Below, piece by piece: positions 40,501 through 50,192 of a stretch of 64,000 nucleotides of DNA. The DNA is from Nosema muscidifuracis (taxonomy: Eukaryota; Microsporidia; Nosematidae). The notes below the pieces were generated by a model, which worked only from the letters and a program-made list of their open reading frames with translations, made no database searches and was not told where the DNA came from. The DNA is taken from positions 62,001-126,000 of the forward strand of contig JAIOKI010000017.1 in NCBI GenBank assembly GCA_028335825.1, in the 5' to 3' direction. Position numbers and translations under genes: made by a program. Each line of letters begins with the position of its first letter. The stretch's first letter is position 1.

Positions 40501-42657
40501 TTATTGATTACTAATGTATCTTATGAAATTAGAGAAGACTATTTGGATATATGTTACTTTTATATCATTATTTTCACCTACTACATATTCCTCATCGACA
40601 AGTGATTTCTTTAAATCTTCATCCAATAATTTTATATTTCTTTCTACTAATATTTTGCATATTTCTTGTGTCGCAGCGATATAAAAAAGTCTTTCGTTAT
40701 CAATTTCTACTACTTTAGTTGGGGTTGAAGAAGAAGACGAAGACGAAATTGGAATATCGAATAGTTCACTTTTAGTATTAGATTGTAGAGAAAGCTTATC
40801 TTTTGATTCAAATACTTCTTCTCTAAATTTATCGACAAAATCAGTGAGTTCTTTTTGTATCTCCTCAACTTCTTTTTCAAGAGGGTCATTTTCTTCATTT
40901 AAATTTTCAACCTTATTAATTTCATTTTCTTTACTTAAATTTTCTCTCTTTTTGATTTCGTTCTCTTCATTTACCTTTTCTTTACTTAAATTCTCTCTCT
41001 TTTTAATTTCATTCTCTTCATTTACCTTTTCTTTGCTTAAATTTTCAATCTTATTAATTTCATTTTTCTCATTTAACTTTTCTTTACTTATATTAGCACT
41101 ATTATAAATTTCATTCCTTCCACTTATATTAGCACTATTATAAATTTCATTCCTTCCACTTATATTAGCACTATTATAAATTTCATTCCTTCCACTTATA
41201 TTAGCATTCTTATTAATTTCATTCCTTCCACTTATATTAGCATTCTTATTAATTTCATTCCTTCCACTTATATTAGCACTATTATAAATTTCATTTTTCT
41301 CATTTAATTTATCTTTACTTAAATTTTCTTTGCTTAAATTTTCATTCTTATATAAACTATTTCTTCCACTTATATTAGCACTATTATAAATTCCATTCTT
41401 TCCACTTATATTAGCATTCTTATTAATTTCATTTTTCTCATTTAACTTTTCTTTGCTTAAATTTTCATTCTTATATAATCCATTCCTTCCACTTATATAA
41501 GGACTCTCATAAATTCCATTCTTTCCGCTTATATTAGCATTCTTATTAGTTATATTTTCATTCTTATATAATCCATTCCTTCCACTTATATAAGGACTCT
41601 CATAAATTCCATTCTTTCCGCTTATATTAGCATTCTTATTAGTTATATTTTCATTCTTATATAATCCATTCCTTCCTTTTATATAAGCACTCTCATATAA
41701 TGCATTGCTTCCTTTTATATAAGGACTCTCATATAATCCATTCCTTCCTTTTGTATAAACACTCTCATAAATTCCATTCTTTCCTTTTGTATAAGGACTC
41801 TCATAAATTCCATTCTTTCCACTTAAATTTTCAATCTTATTAATTTCATTTTTATTCTCATGAATGCTATTCTTTCCACTTATATTAGCACTCTTATTAG
41901 TTAAATTTTTCTCATTTAACTTTTCTTTACTTAAATTAGCACTCTTATAAATTTCATTCTTTCCACTTATATTAGCACTCTTATTAGTTAAATTTTTCTC
42001 ATTTAACTTTTCTTTACTTAAATTTTCAATCTTATTAATTTCATTTTTATTCTCATGAATGCTATTCTTTCCACTTATATTAGCACTCTTATTATTTAAA
42101 TTTTTCTCATTTAACTTTTCTTTACTTAAATTTTCAATCTTATTAATTTCATTTTTATTCTCATGAATGCTATTCTTTCCACTTATATTAGCACTCTTAT
42201 TATTTAAATTTTCACTCTTATAAATGCTATTCTTTCTACTTATATTAGCACTATTATTAGTTAAATTTTCATTCTTGTATGATCTATTTTTTTCATTGAT
42301 TTCTTCTTCAATATTTAAATTTCTATCTTTTGTTAATTCTTTAAACGCTATAATAATTCTTTTAATATCTTCTTTATTAAGCTTTGATATAATATTCAAT
42401 CCAAATATAATCTTTTTAAATGACTCTTCATCAAGATTTGGATATTTTTTCTTTATCTCTTCATAAGAAGATGTTAAATTTAATTTTCCTACATTATTGT
42501 CTGATATTTTCATCACTTCACCTACATTTTCAGAATTATTAGATGGAGCTATTCCATCATCAGATTGAGAATAAGACCATATTATTTTTAAACCAATAAA
42601 TACAATTCCCATAATTCCTATAATACTCAGTATAGTAATATTTCTCTTGAATGACAT
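40501..42657 (-). CDS. signal-anchored family, member 7 with large Asn-rich repeat (subgroup B)
   Basis: 718 residues, the giant of the family. Membrane segment about 6-28; NVGKLNLTSSYEEIKKKYP and LDEESFKKIIFGLNIISKLN (about 53-100) match member 6. Residues about 125-590 are a long array of short units ending in ISGKN or ISGRN plus IYxSAN, LYKNEN, LSKEKLNEK; the pieces are shuffled in higher-order blocks of 20-40 residues. The C-terminal domain resumes with FREEVFESKDKLS, a Ser tract (about 640-648) and ends SNFIRYISNQ. Array units are rich in N-x-S/T sequons, so heavy N-glycosylation is possible if the domain is lumenal and the cell glycosylates. Unlike members 1-6, the ATG follows ATCCTC rather than CCC. 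Confidence 0.8.
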   Translation of the reverse strand: MSFKRNITILSIIGIMGIVFIGLKIIWSYSQSDDGIAPSNNSENVGEVMKISDNNVGKLNLTSSYEEIKKKYPNLDEESFKKIIFGLNIISKLNKEDIKRIIIAFKELTKDRNLNIEEEINEKNRSYKNENLTNNSANISRKNSIYKSENLNNKSANISGKNSIHENKNEINKIENLSKEKLNEKNLNNKSANISGKNSIHENKNEINKIENLSKEKLNEKNLTNKSANISGKNEIYKSANLSKEKLNEKNLTNKSANISGKNSIHENKNEINKIENLSGKNGIYESPYTKGKNGIYESVYTKGRNGLYESPYIKGSNALYESAYIKGRNGLYKNENITNKNANISGKNGIYESPYISGRNGLYKNENITNKNANISGKNGIYESPYISGRNGLYKNENLSKEKLNEKNEINKNANISGKNGIYNSANISGRNSLYKNENLSKENLSKDKLNEKNEIYNSANISGRNEINKNANISGRNEINKNANISGRNEIYNSANISGRNEIYNSANISGRNEIYNSANISKEKLNEKNEINKIENLSKEKVNEENEIKKRENLSKEKVNEENEIKKRENLSKENEINKVENLNEENDPLEKEVEEIQKELTDFVDKFREEVFESKDKLSLQSNTKSELFDIPISSSSSSSTPTKVVEIDNERLFYIAATQEICKILVERNIKLLDEDLKKSLVDEEYVVGENNDIKVTYIQIVFSNFIRYISNQ

Positions 42658-44940
42658 GAGGATACTAAAAATTTTATTTTTATAGTAAAAAATATAATTT
42701 TTTAATTAATTTAAATTAAAAAATGAAAAATTTAATTTCTCCTTGTACTAAATTTTATTAAAAAATATTTAATTAAAAAAAGTTTGAATTTTTTTTTAAA
42801 TAAAATACATTTTTAAATCGTTTTATTCTTATTAAAAAATAATTTTAATATTTTTATTATCTTAGATTAAAAAATAAATATAAAACTTAAAAAATGCAAT
42901 ATAATATCTTAAATTAGTATTTTAAATTATTAATTATCATTTTATAATAATTTTTTTTTTTGATTAAAATCTTTAATTAAAAAAAAATAATTTTTCAAAT
43001 TTTTTAAAAAAGTGTTCAATTTAAATTTTATAGTCTTTTAATCATTAAAAATATTTTATTCCAATTTTTACATCATTTTCTATTTTGTGATTTAATTTTT
43101 CTTGTTCTTCCTTTAATGTTAAAAATACTGAATTATTACTCTTTTAAGAGTGTATAAATAATAATATATTACATATAAAGCTAAATATAAAAATTTAAAC
43201 TGAGATAGAAGTTAAATTCAAAAAGTTATTTATCTCATTTTTTAATAAAACCAAAGAAATAATAATTTTCTATGTGAATATCACATCCTTTATAATCTAC
43301 AGAAGTACAAAATAAATATAATTTTTTATATGATGACTTTGTAAAAATTATACGTAAGAAAAAAATTTATGATGAATTTGTAAAAAAAAATTAAGTATAT
43401 TTTAGTCAAGTGAATAAAAAGTAACACGAAATCTTAAATAGCTTGAAAAATATTATAACTTACTTAAACAAATAATTAATAAAAAAATTAACTGTTTTTC
43501 TTATTCTAAAATAAAAATCTATAATATGTTTTTCAACTGAAGTTTTTATTTCTTTATATGTGTGATAATTTCAATTTATTTCTATATAGAATGTTAAACT
43601 TATATATTTTTAATTAATAACGATTAAATTTAAATCTATAAAAAAATTATTTAAACTAATCAATATAGTAAATTATAATTATTTTTTATATAAGTGTGAT
43701 CGAATCTTCCTCTAAAAGACGAAGGTAAACAATTTGTTATTTAGATTAGTTCTCTTAAAAATGAAAAATAATACACCTCCTATAATTCTCCTTTATATAA
43801 TCTTAGATCAGTGTTAAATATACAGCATAGTTAACAATTAGATATCAAATATTAAGTTATAAAAGCTTTGAGTTTTTAGACAGTTTTACTACATTTTTTT
43901 ATAAAAACAACATCCATGTAAATCAGTTTTCTGAAAATTAGTATTAATACTCAAATATTTTAAGTTAAACTTCTTATTTATAGATTATTTTATTTTAAAT
44001 AATTTTTTTTTATTTTTCATGATTAGTTTTAGATAGGTCTATAAAAATTACTGATTAAATTTTATTGCTCGATATTTCTACACTTGTTAAGATAAAGCAA
44101 GTTATAAATTACTCAACAGAATAATTTAATTTATGTATAGTAAGAATTGATTTTTTTTATTTACTCATAATAAAAGTTATATTCTTTATTGTCTATCTTA
44201 TCTTTAGTTTCATTGACACTTCTAGTATAATTAGAGCTTCCATTGATAAACATTCTAGATTGAACATATGTCTTACCTTTTAGTCAAAGTCTAGTTTCAC
44301 TCTCTATTGTTTGTAGAATTTCAACACCATATCTTCATATAGGAAATACTCTGAGTTTTCTTTGTGCAATGAGTCACAATAGTTAGTTAACAAACTCTAC
44401 TTATTTTCTTAAAAAATGTATTGATTATCTTAATAATTAAAATATCTTCATCTAGTAAATTATGCATGACTTATTGTCTTTAACTACTAATTTAATTTTT
44501 TATTGTATCTACTCATTTATTTGTTATACATTCATAGAAAGATTTATTTCAAATATTTTTTAGTATTGATAGCCCAGATTCAAATGTAAATTTCCGAAAA
44601 TCTCATTATATCTTCTAATATATTCATTTACTGTTATATTAAATCGTTATGTAACCAATTGTTTAATATTATCATTACAATAAACGTTTATCTTCTTTTT
44701 CTAAAAATATATTTTATCTTGAAGGGCATACAAAACTGTTTCTTCTCTAGATGAGATATAATCATATTTAACCGAAAATAATTCTTCTATACAGGTATTT
44801 GAGGTTAGTCTTATATAATTTTACAAAGTTAAATTTTTTAAAAATATCAATTTTACAACTTTTACGTTAATAAAAATCTTCTTTCTTGACTTGTGGTTAT
44901 TTATCAATATTTATAATAAATACGAGTAATCTCACAACAT
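42658..44940. other. 2.3 kb gap, part eroded
   Basis: About 42660-44000 is plain AT-rich spacer. About 44000-44860 has fewer homopolymers and reads like a decayed coding region on the minus strand, without a nameable family. Confidence 0.4.
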
Positions 44941-45188
44941 TTTCATTTATAGAAAATAAAACATGTCAAAATATCAATTTCTTTTCATTTATAGAAAATC
45001 AAACATGTCAAAATATCAATTTCTTTTCATTTATAGAAAATTAAACATGTCAAAATATCAATTTCTTTTCATTTATAGAAAATTAAACATGTCAAAATAT
45101 CAATTTCTTTTCATTTATAGAAAATCGAACATGTCAAAATATCAATTTCTTTTCATTTATAGAAAATCGAACATTTCAAAATATAAAA
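44941..45188. repeat. 42-bp tandem repeat, about six copies
   Basis: Unit CATGTCAAAATATCAATTTC plus TTTTCATTTATAGAAAATCAAA, with starts at 44962, 45004, 45046, 45088, 45130 and a decayed 45172. Copies are nearly identical, so the array is young. Since 42 is a multiple of three, a plus-strand frame stays open (14-residue unit MSKYQFLFIYRKSN). I treat that as a by-product because the frame runs into the 3' end of the MRG gene and has no CCC motif. Confidence 0.85.
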
Positions 45189-45237
45189 TTTATAAAAAAC
45201 TTTTTCTCAATAATATTTTACACCTTTTAATTAATTT

Positions 45238-45882
45238 TCATACGTAATATTTTTTATCATAGAATAATTTATAATTACATATAACAAAATCCAGGAAATA
45301 TACACATATACTATAAATAGTTAGTTTAACTTCATAACTTTCTTCTTTTTTCATTAAATATTTCATTGCAATATAACAAACTCTTACTCCTTGTACAACC
45401 CCATAAGTATTGAGAACATCTTCAACATTCTTTTCTTTCTGACATACAGCCATATTTTCATCATTAATAAGATTCTTTAATCCTTTAATACATAAATGAA
45501 TTTCATCTTTAGTAAGGTATATCTTATTAACAATAAGATGTGTACTAAACATATCCAATATCTTTTGTAAAGTATATTCAAAAGGTCTGTAATACATATT
45601 ATTTGTTGTCATCCTCTTATCATAAGATATTAAATCATTTAATACAGTTCGTAGAATATCTAGGTTATTAATATTCCTAGTTACCTTTTTCATACTTTCA
45701 GCTGTTGATGGAAGTACATGATCTTGTATATATAAAGGAAGATGTGTAAACAATTTATAAGAATACACTCGATATGCTAACTTATTATCAACTTGTTTAC
45801 AATCTACAACTCTACCTTCATGCCATTCATCGCAATATTTAAATACTACATACTGGTTTATATCTAGGGTATGATGTACCAT
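45238..45882 (-). CDS. MRG-domain protein, MRG15/Eaf3 family
   Basis: 214 residues. The N-terminus (about 8-45, YVVFKYCDEWHEGRVVDCKQ then AYRVYSYKL) fits a short chromo-barrel. The C-terminal part (about 70-205) follows the MRG domain: LRTVLNDLISYDK, the YTLQKILDMFSTHLI helix, IYLTKDEIH, NTYGVVQGVRVCYIAMKYL, and a last helix before LFYDKKYYV. In MRG15/Eaf3 the chromo-barrel reads methylated H3K36 and the MRG domain docks partners in NuA4 and Rpd3S-type complexes. Here the basic linker between the domains is almost absent, giving about half the usual length. Start follows TTACCC directly (GGG 45883-45885). Aromatic cage residues of the barrel are only partly visible. Confidence 0.75.
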   Translation of the reverse strand: MVHHTLDINQYVVFKYCDEWHEGRVVDCKQVDNKLAYRVYSYKLFTHLPLYIQDHVLPSTAESMKKVTRNINNLDILRTVLNDLISYDKRMTTNNMYYRPFEYTLQKILDMFSTHLIVNKIYLTKDEIHLCIKGLKNLINDENMAVCQKEKNVEDVLNTYGVVQGVRVCYIAMKYLMKKEESYEVKLTIYSICVYFLDFVICNYKLFYDKKYYV

Positions 45883-47205
45883 GGGTAATAAATTTTAAGA
45901 AGTGTATTTAAGAATTTTAAAGGTTGTAGTGATGAAAGCATATTTTTTATTAATTTTTTAGTTTATGCTAAAATAAAAATTCATGTTTAATTAAAATTTA
46001 ATTAATCAATTTTTTAAAACTAAATGGTCTGATTAATAACAAAGAAGATTTACATAATATTATAAACAAAATATAATTAGAAGTACTTTATAAATAAAAC
46101 TTAGTATTTTTATAAATTTATTTTTTAAACTTCAAAAATCATTTTTAATGATTAAGAATGTTTTTAAATATTAAAAAGTCAAATATTTCAATTAATAAAT
46201 TTAATATTAGAATAATCTTGAAAGTTTATTTGAATAAAAGTATTATCTTAATGTTAATATTTGTATAAATAAAATCATTATCTTAATAGATTATAACATT
46301 TGTATAAATGAAAGTATTATTTTTATAGATTATAACATATATATAAATAAATAGTAATAACTATTATTTGTATAAATAAAATTAATAACAATTATTTAAT
46401 AAATAAAAGCATTTTTTTTATTTGTATAAATAGTAATAACTATTATTCAATAAAAAAAATATCTTAATAGATATTAACATTTGAATATTATCTCAATAAA
46501 TGTAAGCTTTTGTTAAATTTTTAATATGTTTGTTTTTTTAAAAATTTATACCCTCCTTTCTAAAATTTATTAAGAATTTCACATACATAAAAACTTTGAT
46601 ATTTAACTCCTTTTAAAAGTACATCCATTCTAAAAATAGAAAAGCTTTTATTTATGTGAATTATTAAGTTTAATAAAATATTGAATATTATAAAAAATCT
46701 TTTATTGACTATTTTAGTTTAAGACCCATAGAAAATTTAATAAATATTTAGTGTTGATAATATCATATTTATATTTTAGTATTTATATATAAGATATTAT
46801 TAACTTATCAATATCTATCACTCTTCATTTTTTAATATATAAAATTAATCAAAGTATATTAGTAAATTATATAAAGATTAACAGAATTCTTTTCATTTTT
46901 AAATCAAAGCCTACTCTAAGAAGTTAGAATTTCTTGAGATATTAAAAATTATAGAAATATTTATTATCAAAATATAATTGTATTAAAAATATATTTAAGA
47001 CTGACCTCTTATAATAAAAATATCAAAGACTGACCTCTTATATTAAAAATATATTAAAGAGTCGACCCCGTATATTAAAAATATATTTCAAAAACTGACC
47101 TCGTATATTAAAAATATATTAAAGAGTCTAACTCGTATATTTAAAATATTTCAAAGAGTAAAAAATTTGTTACGTTAAGTTTTTTTATATAAATTTATTT
47201 GTAAT
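45883..47205. repeat. gap with 38-bp tandem repeat
   Basis: About 46985-47160 is five copies of a unit near ACTGACCTCTTATATTAAAAATATATTAAAG, at the 3' side of the small secreted gene. An orphan CCC lies at 46551-46553. The rest is AT-rich with TATTATTTGTATAAATAAA-like words repeated at about 46230-46440. Confidence 0.6.
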
Positions 47206-47502
47206 TTAAAGTTCATTTTGTCCTTCTGTTCCTCCATTATAAGCAGAATTACCAGTGGTACCTGTAGTAGTTCCCCCATTATAATTATTTCCACTTGTAG
47301 TAGTTCCTCCATTATAAGTATTTCCTCCTGCTGGGTATCCTGGAGGTGGTCCATTTCTATTACTTGTATAAGATGTTGTATATCCATTACTAGTAGTACC
47401 ACCATTATATGTACCTTGTGTATAAGATTGTGGTTCACTACTTCCACAACATTTTATCATAAATATATTATAAACTATAGCTAAAAATATACCCAGCTTC
47501 AT
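47206..47502 (-). CDS. secreted YNGGT-repeat protein ending in QNEL
   Basis: 98 residues. Signal peptide about 1-18 (MKLGIFLAIVYNIFMIKC), then CGSSEPQSYTQG and four degenerate copies of (T)YNGGTT, with GPPPGYPAGG in the middle. The composition (Gly, Thr, Ser, Asn, Tyr, Pro) suits an extracellular structural protein with many O-glycosylation sites, such as a spore wall or polar tube component (inference). The C-terminus NEL resembles an ER-retrieval signal of the HDEL type but lacks the usual first residue. Two neighbouring Cys remain after cleavage. It is much less AT-rich than its flanks. No CCC motif; an inverted repeat sits right upstream. Confidence 0.75.
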   Translation of the reverse strand: MKLGIFLAIVYNIFMIKCCGSSEPQSYTQGTYNGGTTSNGYTTSYTSNRNGPPPGYPAGGNTYNGGTTTSGNNYNGGTTTGTTGNSAYNGGTEGQNEL

Positions 47503-47507
47503 ATAAT

Positions 47508-47542
47508 CTCCTTATAATTTTATTTAAATAATTATAAAGGAG
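47508..47542. promoter_or_regulatory. inverted repeat upstream of the YNGGT gene
   Basis: CTCCTTATAATT (47508-47519) and AATTATAAAGGAG (47530-47542) pair with one bulged base, starting 5 nt before the ATG. In RNA this would be a stem right at the start codon. A similar CTCCTT/AAAGGAG-type pair (TCCTTT-ATT-AAAGGA) lies before the zinc-ribbon gene at 22209. Confidence 0.4.
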
Positions 47543-50192
47543 TATAAATTTTTTAAAAGGAATGTTTCTATAAATTAAATTTTATATGTGTTATATATTA
47601 AAATTAGATATTAATCAATTCTTAAATATATTTTCAGATTTAATTTGACAAGTCATAATTTTAATTTAATACTGATTTTATATTAAAATATAATATTGTT
47701 AAAAAATATACCGGATTTATAATAATAAATTATCAAGAAATTAGTAATCTATAAATAATATACTAATATTATAATATTTTATATACTGTATTTATAATAA
47801 TAAATATACTATTATAAATTATCAAGAAATTAGTAATCTATAAATAAAAAGTTAATTTAATTATTTAGAATGAAATAAATCAGAAAAATACATTTTAATT
47901 AACAAAAAGATTCTTTTATAAATTATATTTAATGATTATCTTTCTAATTGAATTCTAGTCTTATAAAGAATTTAATAAAAAAGATCTTTTGAAGATTCTA
48001 CCAATAAATTTTCTGATGAAATAATTCGTAGGAAAAGAAATTAACATAATAGAGCTAATATAAGATAATAAATATTTAACTAGAGATAAGTTATATCATC
48101 TTTTTACATTTAAATTGAATATTACAGTAAATTTATTTACCACTTCTGGTAGCTCTTCTTTAAATATTTATTCAAAATACCTTTCTATAGTTGTTGTTAT
48201 TCCAAGTTATAATAGAAGAAATAATTTTACTTTTATAGCAATATAATAAAAAGTTCGTTATCTAAAACATTGTAATTTATTAAGATTATTCTGTGTTTTA
48301 CTTCTTTCTTATTATTAAATTTTATTTTTAAATATGTTAGATTAATTGTACTTTATTTTTACGTCTATTTTGATTGTCGTATCAACCTTAAAGATAATAT
48401 AACTTTTTGTAATCTTAAAGAATATTTTCAACTATAATTTAGAGCATTTATTTATTTCTCTTATGTTTTAAACACTTTTAAATTTATAAGTTTTTTCTAG
48501 GTTTGATTATTTTATTTTTAATTAAATAACATTCTTAAAAGATATTATAAAATAATTCGTTTTTAATAAATAATCTTTTAAACTCAGAGTATATTTATTA
48601 TATTATATTACATTTTTCGAAGTTGTCAGCCCGTCGCGCTGGGCTATCGGGGTGGAAAATATCTCTTCATTAATATCTGGTGTTTCATTATAATTATTTT
48701 TCAGTTTTTTTTTCATCCTCTTTTTCTCGGCCTTCTTTTTATAGCTTTCTAGTGATAAATTTACGTCATTAAGTAATTCCAAATTTCTAAACATGTTTTC
48801 AGTATTCATAGAGTATTTCATCGAAAAAAACATGTTTAGCCATTTGTTTATTTTAATGTAAATGCGTGTTTTAACAAGACACATCAACTAGGCTCTTCAT
48901 GACTCACATCTTCCTTAAATTGATAGGACATATCTAGAGTTACACTCTGACAAAAGTGATTTCAGATTCGAGACTAAACTTAATTTGTATATTCTAAAAA
49001 TACCAAGGATTTTTAGTTTATTTTCAGTCTTCCATCTTAGTATTATGGTTAAATATATAATCATATCAAAGGATATGAAATGAAATTTTTTTTCTTTATA
49101 TTGATAATAAGTCGTATCCTTTTTTAAATTTCATAAATATTTACTTTATATTATTTATTTTATCTTTTAATTATTTTTTTACATTCTATTATTATATTTA
49201 TAAATATTTATTTTTTTTACATTCTATTATTATATTTATAAATATTTATTTTATCTGTTAATTATTTTTTTTATGTTTTTTATAACTTCTATTAGAACAT
49301 TTCACTATTTAAAGACATGTTTTATAATTTATATTCTTGATTATTATAAGGATAATCATCTTATCTAGACTTTTCATTCTAATTGTTTATATATTACATT
49401 TATTTTTTAATTATTTTGTGTTAAATTTCCATTTTATTTTTTTGACAAACGGTTCGTCATTTTTGTTGTAAATTTAATTTATTAGAAATTATTAATTAAA
49501 ATTTGTGTAAACAACAAATTTGGAATTTATTAAATATAATTATAATATTAAGTTAATAAAACTAAAAACTTGTTTAATTCTACATATATACGATAAAATA
49601 TGAACTCTAATTAAATATTTAGCATAATAAGACTTAAATATCTTTAATACTACAAATAAAATATTTACTTCTAATATTATTTGTCAATAAATATAATCTG
49701 TCTAATACCAATTTTTGAAGTTTATATTATTTTTTTGATAAATTTAACTAGTTTATAAATCCTAAATCTTATTTACAATGTGACGTCATTAAAAGTATTT
49801 AGAAGAAAACGAAATTTAATAAAAATTTCAATTAACTATTCAATAACAGGTAAAAATATATTTAATTAAAAAAAATTAATTGACAAATATAATAATCTTA
49901 AAAAATTAAATAATATCGTTTAGTATCTGTGTTATCAAATAAATTAAATATATCAATTTAATCAACCAACTAAATTATAAAGATATTTAAATTTATTATT
50001 CAATCTTTAGGATCATTAAATTTGAGATAAACGAATAAAAAATATTAATTAACAAATAAATTTGATATTTTTAATCTATTTAATTTAATAACCAACATGT
50101 ATACAGAATGTAATCAGGATGCTAGATAAAAAATAGTTGTAATTAATTTATTTGTTATTGATAACTATTTAAAAAAAAATTATATAGATCTT
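47543..50192. other. 2.6 kb gap, partly eroded element
   Basis: About 47730-47850 has a duplicated block (AAATTATCAAGAAATTAGTAATCTATAAATA twice). About 47950-49080 is less AT-rich than spacer and reads like remnants of coding sequence, with the small ORF at 48603 inside. About 49180-49260 duplicates TTACATTCTATTATTATATTTATAAATATTTATTTT. A perfect TGACGTCA lies at 49781-49788. Confidence 0.45.
48603..48884 (-). CDS. basic 93-residue ORF in an anomalous pocket
   Basis: Frame from the ATG at 48884 (a further TTG upstream is ignored). Basic, Lys/Asn/Met-rich; the middle is KKKAEKKRMKKKLKNNYN, and the end TPIAQRDGLTTSKNV is unlike other proteins here. The DNA for that end is strikingly GC-rich (48628-48652), with an AGCCC/GGGCT hairpin. 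A perfect 13-bp inverted repeat (CTAAACATGTTTT at 48787-48799 and its complement at 48837-48849) lies inside the frame. No CCC or GTTA signal. It may be part of an inserted element rather than a host gene. Confidence 0.3.
   Translation of the reverse strand: MCLVKTRIYIKINKWLNMFFSMKYSMNTENMFRNLELLNDVNLSLESYKKKAEKKRMKKKLKNNYNETPDINEEIFSTPIAQRDGLTTSKNVI

Noticed and set aside
40844-41107. Plus-strand Ser/Phe-rich frames over family members 6 and 7
   Set aside because: Antisense of Glu/Lys/Asn repeats; no independent start signal.
44000-44860. A phospholipase D-like gene remnant
   Set aside because: A single short phrase resembled the family; too weak to name.
44963-45247. 94-codon frame over the 42-bp tandem repeat as a gene
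   Set aside because: Open only because the unit is a multiple of three; no start signal, overlaps the end of the MRG gene.
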